The position numbers and the translations under genes are program-made. This document shows, one piece after another, positions 26,349 to 36,305 of a DNA stretch of 64,000 nucleotides. Source of the stretch: Chlorella sorokiniana (Eukaryota > Chlorophyta > Trebouxiophyceae > Chlorellales > Chlorellaceae); contig CP084619.1 in NCBI GenBank assembly GCA_025917655.1, forward strand, positions 1,674,001-1,738,000, given 5' to 3'. The notes under the pieces were generated by a model. The model ran no database searches. It saw nothing but the letters and a program-made list of their open reading frames with translations, and was not told where the DNA came from. Each line of letters begins with the position of its first letter. The first letter of the stretch is position 1.

Positions 26349-27076
26349 AGGCAGCGACTGATTGTGCATGCATGAACAGGGTCTAGCTGTGGGGACTTAC
26401 TGGCAGGCCGATTGCATTTTGTACAGCCAGCCTACCGTAGCATGGTGTCTTCAACAACCTGTGAATGAAGAGTTGCCGAGTGTTGGGGTCGGTGGGTGGA
26501 GGGCCAAGTGCAGGAGGCAGCTTACTTCGTTGGTTACCTTGGTGGTTACTTGCCAGGCACAGCGGGCCTCGCTCCTTATACCTACGATATCCTTGATGAG
26601 AAAGGACTCGCAGGGCCAAAAGCCTCAAACAGCTACAAACACTGATGGGAGCAAAAAGGCGGCTCAGGTGCTGCGTCGCGCTGCCGCGCTGACATGGTCA
26701 TACCTAGGGTGTCTCGTCGCCTTTGTTCGCTCCCCGTGGCAAATGTTGTGTTGAATTGACTTTCACAGCGCCTAGAAAGCGCTCCCAACTGTATTGAGTG
26801 CGCCGTGCTGGAAGCCAGATTGCAACCAGGCTCCGACAGCAGCAACCGGCGGTGATCACGGTCGAACAACTACCAGCAGTATTCTACCAGATAGACGACG
26901 CGTTTCAGTGCTGCCCTTGGTGCCCATCAATTCGGCCGAGTTTGCCCGGCTACGACAGCGACGCATAGGACCCCAGGTCGCGTTCATTGGCAGTGCATGC
27001 CAGAATTTTGCGCAATCAGCGCAGCAGAGCCGCCGGTGGCTCTGCCTCAGCAGTCGCTGCGCCGGTGCTATCGGCG
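26349..27076. other. Intergenic: LEA-like 3' flank and GT64 promoter
   Basis: About 730 bases of lower GC than the genes. No conserved coding sequence, no clear polyadenylation signal and no obvious repeat. In-frame upstream codons of the GT64 gene from about 26987 lack an ATG, so the first ATG at 27077 was taken as the start. Confidence 0.5.
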
Positions 27077-29310
27077 ATGGGCCGCCGCGAGCCTGTGTTG
27101 CCGGTCCTCACGCGCGGCCGCCCGTCCGGCGCCACCTGCAGCACCCTGCCAAGCACAAGTGCTGTGGGCGGGCTAGTGCCGAAGCGGCAGCATGGCCTGT
27201 GGGAGCGCACCGCGCTGCTAGTGGTGGTGGCGGTGCTGGTCGCCGCGCTGGCGGCCTGCACCGCGGCGGCGGCGGTCAGCTGCTACGCCCTCAGCATCAT
27301 TTACGAACCCAGCGCTGCCGTGCAGGCAGCGGCCGCGCAGGCGCAGGCTGCAGCATTACAGGCGGCAGCCACGGTGCCGCTGGCGAGCGGCAGCCAACGG
27401 GCGGGCCTCGCTGCCGGCCTGGAGTCCAGTGCCGGCAACAGCAGCAGCGCCCGGCGTCAGCAGCAATAGCAGCAGCAGCAGCCAGTACACAGTGGTGGTG
27501 ATGTCGTACTCCAAGCGCCTCTCCACGCTACCGCTGGTCCTCAACAAGCTGGGCAGCTGCCCCTCGGGTGGGGCAAGAGCCGCTTTGCCCAGCGCAGCCT
27601 GCGCTGCTGCACCGCCCGCTGCTGCCACCTGTAGTTCACGCCACTGCCACAGCAGCCGTGCCCACTGCATGTCCCAGATCTGTCACCACCGCCCCGCCCA
27701 AGCTGTGGGAATCGTATGTGTGGCCTGGCCTTGTGATGTGATGCGCCGTGTTGCTCCCTGCCACCCATGCTGCCGCAGTGGCGGAGGTGCTGCTGGTGTG
27801 GAACGGCGACGACCCGCCCGCCACGTCCCTGTTTGACAGCCGTGCGCCGCTGCGCATCCGCACAGAGTCGCAGGTGGGGGCTTGGTGGGCAGGACCCAGC
27901 ACGTATCACATCAGGTTCAAGTTTCTGCATCATTGCCTGGGCTCAACACTGCCGGGGCTGCTGCCCCTGCGCTGCACACGGCATCGCCCCGCTCCCCCGC
28001 TCACCCTTTGCCCCTCTCCCCTCCACCCCTCCCGCAGAACGACCTGAGCCACCGCATGCGCCCGACCCCGGCATCGCCACCCCAGCGGTGCTGCTGGCCG
28101 ACGACGACGTGCTGTTGCGGTGAGGCGCGGGCGCTGCGCTGGCCACCCGGCGGCACAGCGCTTTGCGAAGGCGCCCAGGTCTTGCCCACATCCTGGGGTG
28201 CGCTTGCTCAGGCGCCCCCACCCACCCTCCCACAACCACCACATCCACCCACCTCCAACCCGCCCTGTGCAGCTGCGCCGACGTCGAGCGCGCCTTTGCC
28301 CGCTGGCAGGCCAACCGCCAGGCGATTGTGGGCTTCTTCCCGCGCCTGGGCCTGGAGGGCCCCCGCCGCAGGTGCAGCTGCACATGCTGCTGCCGTGCTG
28401 CCGGCCTCACAGCAACACCAGCCAGCACCAACCCCCTCCTTGCTCTCACTGGAGGCCACACAGCCTCGTTCTCACGGGCTCACCACACACCGCCCGCCTC
28501 CCCCTGGCCGCAGTACCTGGGTGAGCGCACGGTGTTCCAGCGGCGCCGCTTCAACCTGCTGCTAACCGCCGGCGAGCTGGTGTCCCGCTCCCTGCTGGAG
28601 CGGTACTGGTCGGAGCAGTACGCCCAAGGTGAGGCAGTGCAGTGCGAAGCTGGTGGAGAACAAAGGGAGGGGAGATGGGGCGGGGTGGGGGGGGGGGGCC
28701 AGAGGGGGGGGGGGGCGCGCCTGTGCCAGTGCGTTGCGCTCAACTGTCTGCCGCTCTCGCCTGCGCCGATTCCACTTGTGAGGGGAAGGGGGTGAGGCCG
28801 CCTCCCTGGGTGGATGCACCATGGAAGCGACACCCCCATGCGTGCAGGACGCGCCCTGGTGAGCCGCCTGCTCAACTGCGAGGACATCCTGCTCAACTTT
28901 GTGGCGGCGGCGGCCATCGGGGAGCAGCACGGCGGGCGGGGCGGCGAGCAGCAGGCGGCGCTGCCGCCCCACGCCATATGGGCGCAGCCTGGCCGCCGCT
29001 TGGACATCTCCATCCTGTCAAAAGTGGGCATCAGCCGGGCCGGCGCGTCACACACGAGTAAGCAGGGCGGCTGGTGCATCCTGGGTTCGATTGTTGGATG
29101 CCGTCCGCTGCACTTTGTGGCGGGCATTTGACACCCCAGACCTCCCTGGCTGCAGACACGCGTGCCCGCTGTTTTGCTCAGTTCAGTGAGTGGTACGGGC
29201 GGGACCTCGTGCAGCCGCAACAGATTGACTGGGACAAGGGCAGCGCACCCTGGCGCCTCTTCACCCGCCCCGTCTGCGGCGTGCCCGGCCTGGGCTGCCT
29301 GTACCTGTAG
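27077..29310 (+). CDS. GT64 (exostosin-like) glycosyltransferase, type II membrane protein
   Basis: Golgi-type glycosyltransferase of family GT64, like plant GINT1, GMT1 and EPC1, which act on glycosyl inositol phosphorylceramides; the sugar used here cannot be told from sequence. The start ATG 27077 gives a short basic N-tail, a signal anchor (ALLVVVAVLVAALAACTAAA, about 27210-27270) and an Ala/Ser linker. The catalytic domain follows in separate exons: YTVVVMSYSKRLSTLPLVL, AEVLLVWN, then NDLSHRMRP with the metal-binding DDD in AVLLADDDVLL (DDD codons 28100-28108), DVERAFARWQANRQAIVGFF, ERTVFQRRRFNLLLT, LLNCEDILLNFVAAAA (about 28870) and the end PVCGVPGLGCLYL. These match the GT64 order. The frame shifts by one within the Ser/Gln-rich linker (27440-27480), where an indel or a cryptic intron is needed. 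Confidence 0.9.
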
Positions 29311-29622
29311 GCCGCCGCCCCCTGCGCAGCACCGGCCCGCGTGGTCGGCGCCAGCATTTGGATACACCAAGTTTTGCAACTAGATGCTATGTTAACTTCT
29401 CTGCTGACACACTAACTTGTAGTCGACCCCGAGCACTGACCAAATCTACACAGCCAAGTGCCTCTCTGCTTCCCAGTTGTGAAGCAACTGAATGGTTGAT
29501 CAGGGTGACATTTGAGCAGCTTCAGTGCATTTGATGCAGTACTACTTGCATCCGTATCCCTCTTTTCAGCGAGATCGCAGCCCTCTCTCCCCCATTCTGT
29601 CTTGGCAAGAACATCTGCAGGG

Positions 29623-29650
29623 CTTAAGAGCATCAATTGATGCTCTTAAG
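29623..29650. repeat. Perfect 28-bp palindrome
   Basis: The 14-base half CTTAAGAGCATCAA is followed directly by its exact reverse complement, with no spacer and no mismatch. It lies in the gene-poor interval, about 310 bases after the GT64 stop. It could form a cruciform or an RNA hairpin. Confidence 0.95.
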
Positions 29651-30054
29651 ACTGCAACAAGGTGCGACGCAGCAACGACCCAGAGAAGGGGCACCGCTTC
29701 ACTCCCCAGCCGCTGGCTCCCTGCAGGTCAGAATTGCAGTCCAGCTGTTGCTGCATCCTGTCGGTCTGCTTATGCAGCAAGTCTACTGTCGTTTTGCAGT
29801 GGTGGCGACGTCCAAGGTCACCCATGCGGGCGCAGCGGGGCGCAGCTGGCGCGGTTGCTGCCAATGTGAACTCACTCTCGCACGCCGTTGCCCGCCAAGC
29901 TGAGTAGTTGGCCCTCAGATACGTGTCCGGGCTGCCATTCCTCTCTCTTTGAATGCCCACACCTTGTTTCTTCCCAGCTTTTGCAGCTGGTCTCCGCCCG
30001 CCATCAAAGCGTCCTCCCGGCCTGGTGTTTGCCGCTGCATGTTGAATATTTGGG

Positions 30055-30283
30055 GCGTGCAGCTACTGGCGCCTCATGCCCTCCCCTTTGCTATAAAGCG
30101 GCACTCGATTCTCGAGCGAAGTGCGCATCAGCTGGGCTGTCCTCAGCTCTGGTGCCTGAGGACAAGAGGTCTTGTTCTCAGGCGCCGGAGTGCAGGACGG
30201 CACAGCTGATGTGCACCTCCCTGGAGATTGAGCGCCGCTTCATAGCAGGCCCCGAGCGAGTGCGAGGGCCAGGCCCTGCACGC
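30055..30283. repeat. 229-bp imperfect inverted repeat (foldback)
   Basis: Two arms of about 114 bases meet at about 30169 with no real spacer. The left arm begins GCGTGCAG and the right arm ends CTGCACGC. Inside, blocks such as TGCTAT/ATAGCA, AAGCGGC/GCCGCTT, CATCAGCTG/CAGCTGATG, GTCCT/AGGAC and GCCTGAG/CTCAGGC pair with only scattered mismatches and one single-base gap; I estimate about 75-85 percent pairing by eye. A TATAAA lies in the left arm at about 30092. Candidates are a foldback MITE-like element or a hairpin RNA precursor. I found no clear target-site duplication. Confidence 0.8.
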
Positions 30284-30951
30284 AAGCTTGTCACCACGGG
30301 TTGCACGCACCGCAGGCGGTTGCAGGTTGCACGCACCACGGGCGCCTGCCTGCCGCCTCGCCGCCCTGCCGCCCCCGCTGCCGCCGCCCGCAGGCAAGCA
30401 CCGCATGGCAATGAAAGGTCACAACGAGAATGGCGAGAGCATTGTTGCCAAAGGAATAGGCGAGTGGGGCCCAGTGCTGTGGGAGGCGCCAGCGGCGGTT
30501 CCCGGCTGCTGCCTGCCTCCTCCGTCGGCGCCGCTGGGGCCTCGCTGTACCTTGGCGCCTTCCCGGTGCAGACCCTTGACAGAAGACATGCCTGGTGGAC
30601 GGCGTTCATCAGCAGCAGCGACTGCTCGCAGCTGCTGTTCTGAAGGTGCGCCACTACCACCGTGCACCCAGCCTGTCTGGAAACTTCACCCTGCCCCCAC
30701 TCGCACCCACTGCTGCCTGCAGACCTGTGCGGTCCCGACGGGCGGCGGCAGAGGGCAGCTATGTGGGAAGCCTCCCCCGCCCCGCACGTTGCCCCGCTCT
30801 GTCCCACTTTGCACTGCTGTTCAGCACTGCCTCTCCTTCAAACACCCTGCTTCTTGTGACAATCAGGAGATCAGACAAGAGTCCTGGGCTGTTCACAACG
30901 GGGGCATCAAGAAGTTGCAGACGGCCAGAAGTCCGCTGCTGCATGTCTGTT

Positions 30952-33900
30952 TTATGCGGAGGCCTGCTGGCCGTGCACTCGGTCCTCGATGGCCTGTGGG
31001 GGTGTGGGGAGGGGGGACGGGCCAGCCTTGACAATCGTCCGCTACACCTTGACAGGTCTTTGCCAACTGCCCCTTCAGTGACCATACTGTCAGCCAACAC
31101 CCAGCCCACCTGCATGGTGAGGGACTTTGGGCGCTCGATGGGCAGGCCCAGGGCGCGGCTCCACACGCCCTGGCTGAGCACGCCCAGCGAGCGCGACACG
31201 CCGAAGAGCACGGTGTAGAAGCTCTCCTCGGTGATGCCGTAGTACTGCAGCAGTACGCCGCTGTGCGCATCCACGTTGGGGAAAGGATTCGACACCTGCA
31301 AGACAGGGAGCACAAGCAGAGGGAGGCGGTGATGCACATGGGGGAACACGTGCACAAAGGAGGTCAGCAGGGAGGTGCACCGAAGCAGTGAAGGGTATAC
31401 TCGAGGTTCACCACCCCCACTCACTTTGCCGGTGGACTTGAGGATGTCTGGCACCACCTTGTACAGCAGCGCCGCCAGCTTGTACAGCGGGTAGTCAGGC
31501 ATGTGCCGCCGGGCGAAGTCAGCTTGGCAGGTGTAGCTGCACAGCAAGGCGCGATGGTTTTCAGCGTTAGAGTGGCTGTGTGGGCTCTGTTAAACTGGGC
31601 TCTGTGAAATCCCATGCACCAACCCCCACCTCCCCTTTCCCCAGTGCAAGCCACCCACCGCGGGTCTGTCTTGCGCAGCACTGCGTGGCCAAAGCCAGGC
31701 ACCACCTTGCCCGCCTTCAGGGTCGCCCACACAAACTCGCCCAGCTGCTCCTGGGTCACGTCGTCGCCAACCTGGACGTGCATCAGGTGCCGGCGCAGCG
31801 TGAGAAGCAGCGCATACGTCGGCTTGGGCTGCCCTGCAAGCGGGCGCACTGGCGCGTCCGGCCACCCAGCCAGGCCCCCTGCCCGCCCACCTGCTTGCGA
31901 ACGTCCTCCAGCCAGCGCAGCACCTCCTGGTTGGCCAAGCCGTGCAGCGGGCCCGCCAGGCCGGTCATGCCAGCGGTGAAAGACAGGTAAGGGTCGCTGA
32001 GGGCGGAGCCCACCTGGGACAGCCGGGAAGTTGGGGTGGGGGAAGGAGTGGAGCGGGCACGGGAGATGCGCAAACCCGGATCTGGCATGAGCTGGCAAAG
32101 CCAGCCACAGAACAGCATGGCTTGAAAGCATGCGCCGTGCACCAAGCGACCATCAGCAGGCACTGCGACGCCGCCCCCATTGAGCGGCGCACCAGGTGGG
32201 TGGCGTGGGCCGACACGTTGCCGCCCTCGTGGTCGGCGTGGATGGTCTGGTAGAGGCGCATCATCTCCAGGCAGCCCTCGTCCTCGTAGCCTGCAGGGGG
32301 CGCGGTGTGGTGTGCCAGCTGCAGCCAAGCCGCCAGCAATGCAAGCCACGCTCCAGGCCAGGGCACCCCGCCCGGCAAGCAGCCATGCACGCCTCCTGCC
32401 CCCTTTGCCCACCCACCCATCATGTGCGCCAGGTTGGCGCCCAGTCCAGCTGAGGGTGCGCCTCCACAAGCTGGCCCCCTTGTATGTGTTCCTGCAGCAG
32501 GGCGGGCAGGCATCCCAGGAGGGATGGGATGGATCCAAGGCAACCCTCGTGCCTGGCGGCGGCGCAGGCCAGGGCACACAGGGGCCAAACCAGCCCACGG
32601 CGCTGGGCAGTGCAGGCAGCGCACCTGTAGATGGTGGCCGCGATGGTGGGCAGCTTGGCGATCAGGTCCAGGCTGTCCTCAAACACCGGCTCCCAGTACC
32701 TGCGGCGCAGCGAACACGGCACGGCGTGCACGCGCAAGAGGGATGATGAGGCAGAGCTCTTGCCTGTCATCTGCCCTGCCGGTGATCTTTTCCCCAGCTT
32801 GCATGGCTTCTCCGGATCCTTCAAGCGCTTTCCCCGCCTCACTTTGACTTGTGCAGCCCTGAGCGGTACGCGGCAGCGAACTTGGAGTCCACCTGGAGGG
32901 CCAGCACCGCGGTGGCCAGCTGGGTCATAGGGTGGGTGTCGGGGTGCTGGCTCTTGAGCACCTGCGGCAGCACCAGAGGACAGCTCAGCCACACGGCTTG
33001 CAGTGGCACTGCGCAGCGGAGTCATACGCTCTGCTGTGCCCGCTGTGCATGAAGATGTGAGTGTGGCAGGACAGCACGAGCCCAGCCCTGGCCCCTTCCC
33101 CGGCTGCATGCTCACTTGGAAGACGTGGTCGGGCACCTTGCTGCGGGCGCGCAGCATCTCCGTCACCGAGCTGGCCTGCTCCTGGGTGGGGATCTGGGGT
33201 GGAGGGCGAAGCAGCGAGGGGGCAATCACGTGCAGACGCTCCCATCCCCATGTGGGCATGCCACCCCTCAGTCTACGAGGCATGTACAGCCTGGCTTGCA
33301 GCAGCCTACCTGCCTGCAACCCGTGATTTCACACATGTGCGCCCCTCCCACGCCCTTCCAACAAACCACAAGCCATGAGAGAGAGCCTCACTTCCCACGC
33401 CTGGGCCAGCCCTCACCTCGCCCGTGAACAGCAGCCACAGCAGGCCCTCCGGGATTGGCTCCCCGCCCTCCTTGGCCTTGGGCAGCTTCTCCTGCAGGGC
33501 GAAGGCAGAAGGTGCGCACGCGGCAGCTGAGACGAGTAGCTGGTAGGCATGCCAAGCCTCAGAAGAGCCGCGAAGCGCCCAGCCATGCTACTGCCACAGC
33601 TGGTACGGGCAACAAAAATAAACACAGCAGGTCAGGAATGCACCGTCAGCAAAGAACTCCACCGTACTCCCCTCACCCCACCCTCTACATCACCACATAC
33701 ACGTTGCAGACACACGCCGCCACCACCTATACACACACTCACACACATGGGAGCCCCCTGCCCACCTGCAGCTCGGGGATGGAGTAGCCGCGGAAGCGGA
33801 TGCCCTCCTCGGGGTCCAACAGGCTCGTCTCCCACAGCATGCCCTACGCGCAACCAGTCCACAGCAGCAGCGCAACGCAGCTTGGTGCGCAGGCAGACCC

Positions 33901-34730
33901 GGAAGAGGCCAGGCCCGCAGCAAGGGCAGAGCAGGCTGGTCCTGCCAAGCGGCGGTGTGCAGCTGGGGCCGCATGGCAGCACCCAGGCGCTGCGGGGCGC
34001 ACGGGGATGCTGCGCATGCCGCCAACCGCCTGATTCACGGTGCATGTGCCCAGCGACTTGGTGCCGTGCTCCTTCTTCAGGGCCTTCAGGCGCTCCTGCA
34101 GCGGCAGGAAAGCGGGCCGTTGGCGGCTTTCCACAGCAGGGTCGCCGGTGTAGGACCCACTATCCGTCACTGGTGATGCAAAATGGCTGAAAATGTTGGT
34201 AACACAATTGTCAAGCTGGCATGATTGGCTGCCACATGCGAGCGGAGCCACGCAAGCTAGACGGCTAAGACCAGAGGCGATGCCGCCGTACCTGCTCCGC
34301 AGGAATTTTCTCAGCCAGCGCCGCCTTCAGGTCCGTTGTGAGGGTGCGGACACCTACAGACGATGCCAAAGCAACAACATCTCTGGTCCAAGGTGCATGC
34401 AAAGCCAAGGGCTTAGGGTACTGCGCCCAAGTGGTAATAGCCAGGCAGTGGCGGCGGTCGACAGCGCCGATGGCAGACTGGCAGGGAGCAGGGGCTCCTG
34501 GCCTTCGCAGGACGTTGATCAATGCATCATGCCCAGAAGAAGACTTAAAACTCGTCTTCTCTCCCTGCCAGGCCCAAGTTGCTCCAGCTGCAGAACCCTC
34601 AACCTCGTAGCGGAGACCGGGCGGGCAGCTGCGCGAGTGTCTCACCGGCAACCCCAACCGCTTCAAGGAGTCCCTCCCGCAGGGCGGGCCCCGCCTGCAA
34701 CAGGCGAGATAGGGTCTTGGCAGTCCGCAT
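30952..34730 (-). CDS. CS: Mitochondrial citrate synthase
   Basis: Condenses acetyl-CoA and oxaloacetate to citrate, the entry step of the TCA cycle. The ATG at 34730 opens a basic, Leu-rich presequence ([20 protein letters not shown]) typical of a mitochondrial transit peptide. Exon 2 ([20 protein letters not shown]) joins in phase. Later exons give [132 protein letters not shown] and [15 protein letters not shown]. The catalytic His, His and Asp of the family sit in [17 protein letters not shown] and NVDAHSG. The last exon is tiny: after a GTGGGC...CCCACAG intron it reads [13 protein letters not shown] and stops at 30952-30954. There is no peroxisomal C-terminal signal. The exon at about 32405-32500 lacks one base in a C5 run (32475-32479) and another in a GGG, breaking [20 protein letters not shown]. 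Confidence 0.94.
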
Positions 34731-35413
34731 GCCGCTTCGCCCTGAATCCCGCTAGCAGGCGATTATATTACTGAGATCAGTGCTCAGACAAGTAATGAAG
34801 ACGAGGCAGAGAATACAGAGGTGCTCGTAAACATTGCAAATTGGCAGCACCACCGCCACAGCGGCAGCAGCGAACCGAAGGTACCTGGGTAGGAGGAATG
34901 TTGTTGGCCCTCTACAAGGACGACCACGTGATCCTGAGCAGTATTCATCATGTCAGGATGCTGGTGATGGCCTTCGAACGCTTCCCAAGCTGAACAAAGG
35001 CAACTCGTGGAAAACCCACCGCGGGCATGGGCCGATGTTGTTTGACCGAGCCGGAAACGATGCCGAGCACGACATTTAGTGCTATGACTTTGAGGAGTCC
35101 GACTTGCAGACCATTTCATAACATTACGAAGGAGGAAACCAAAATTGCACAGCAGCTCGCCACAAGGTGGGGACATGGAGGTCAGCACGCCATTGCCAGG
35201 CACCGCAGCCGACACGATGGACTTGCCAACCTGCGCTGCAGCTGGCAGTGCAGCATCTCACAGTGAGCACTGTTGCCCACACCCTCAGAAGGTGCTGCCT
35301 GACCAACCAAAGTCGGTCCGTGCAACGTCATAAAACCTGCAAGCGACGTGGAACAGCAGCAGTGAGAACAGCGGATAGGCAGTATCTGCGGACCCATGCA
35401 GGCGCAGGCCCCA
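34731..35413. other. Intergenic: MIF-like 3' flank and citrate synthase promoter
   Basis: About 680 bases between two minus-strand genes. It is AT-richer than the genes. No conserved coding sequence on either strand, no clear polyadenylation signal and no notable repeat. Confidence 0.5.
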
Positions 35414-36072
35414 TCAACAAGAGCGAACGCACTTGATGTAGAGCCGGCTGGGGGCACGCCCAAGTGCCGCTGCACCACTTCTGCAAGCGCTGCGCTGATC
35501 TGCAACACAAAATGCGGAACTCTGCAAGGTCGAGGCTTGCGCGTTGACAGGCCAAGCACAACAAGTGGATAGCAGCACAAAAACAGAACTTCTTCAGAAA
35601 TCAACATCTAACCTAGCAGAGCAGCTGCGCAAGCACTGGCCTTCTTGTTCTCTCCCCGCCGATGCTGCCAATGCTGATGAGCTCCCCAAACGCGCATGGC
35701 TCCTCGGTGCCGCCGAACATCATCTGCTTGCCAGTGTCCAGCGACACCATGACGTACTGCAGGATTGTTGTGCACACAGCGTATGATGGGTCTGGTAGCC
35801 AGCTGACAGAACTCCGCGATGTCAACAGCGGCACAGGCAGGCGCCGCCGCCCGTCACCCAGGAACACTCACCGCCTCCGGCTTCCCTACGGCAGAGGCGA
35901 CCGCCTTCGACAGATCGGCTATGATTTGGGACGCGGACACTCTATCTCCAGGCACTGCAAGGGATCAGGGTTTGCAAGTTTCTTTCCTTCTATCGTGAAT
36001 CCAATTTTGGTTAGAATTGCCATCGACGGCTAACAACAGCTTGCCATTTGTCTGCAGGTTGAACGTCGGCAT
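35414..36072 (-). CDS. MIF-like tautomerase family protein
   Basis: Small protein of the macrophage migration inhibitory factor family (plant MDL, D-dopachrome tautomerase fold), about 104 residues against the usual 113-118. Exon 1 (36072-36045) encodes MPTFNLQTN; Pro2 is the catalytic base of MIF tautomerases. Exon 2 (35954-35872) gives VPGDRVSASQIIADLSKAV and GKPEA. Exon 3 (from 35756) gives YVMVSLDTGKQMMFGGTEEP followed by CAFGELISIG. Exon 4 (35499-35414) gives ISAALAEVVQRHLGVPP and LYIKCVRSC. The first intron starts with GC, not GT: only that donor fits the phase needed for TNVPGD. A G5 run at 35450-35454 lacks the base needed to read PPSRLYIK, and one base is also short near the end of exon 3. 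It lies between citrate synthase and LIG6 on the same strand, with no obvious functional link. Confidence 0.88.
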
Positions 36073-36305
36073 TGTTTAGAACGTTAACGACGCAGTTCGC
36101 CGACTTGCTTCCAACCCGGCGTGGTTCAAAGGGACAGACGGGATCTGACAAGTCACTTTGCTAGTGCGGGGCTAAGTGCGCTCTCTGTTGGCCGTGTCAG
36201 TACGGCAGCACTACAGGCGGCCTGGTGCGATGCGGGCCATGGCTGCCACGAGATCCCTCCAAAGGTGATATCACCCATCTGACAATGACTGGCACCTGCA
36301 AACAT

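Larger units (their letters stand above)
29311..30951. other. Gene-poor interval between two convergent genes
   Basis: 1.6 kb between the GT64 stop and the citrate synthase stop, which converge. No conserved protein is seen. It contains a perfect 28-bp palindrome (29623-29650), a 229-bp foldback (30055-30283) and a 13-bp direct repeat GGTTGCACGCACC (30299-30311 and 30325-30337). An open frame beginning MCTSLEIERRF (about 30209) overlaps the foldback and has no recognisable homology. Confidence 0.6.

Noticed and set aside
30209-30643. Open frame starting MCTSLEIERRFIAGPE in the gene-poor interval
   Set aside because: It overlaps the right arm of the foldback, has no recognisable family and no supported splice junction. 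Possibly transcribed, but not supportable as a protein gene.
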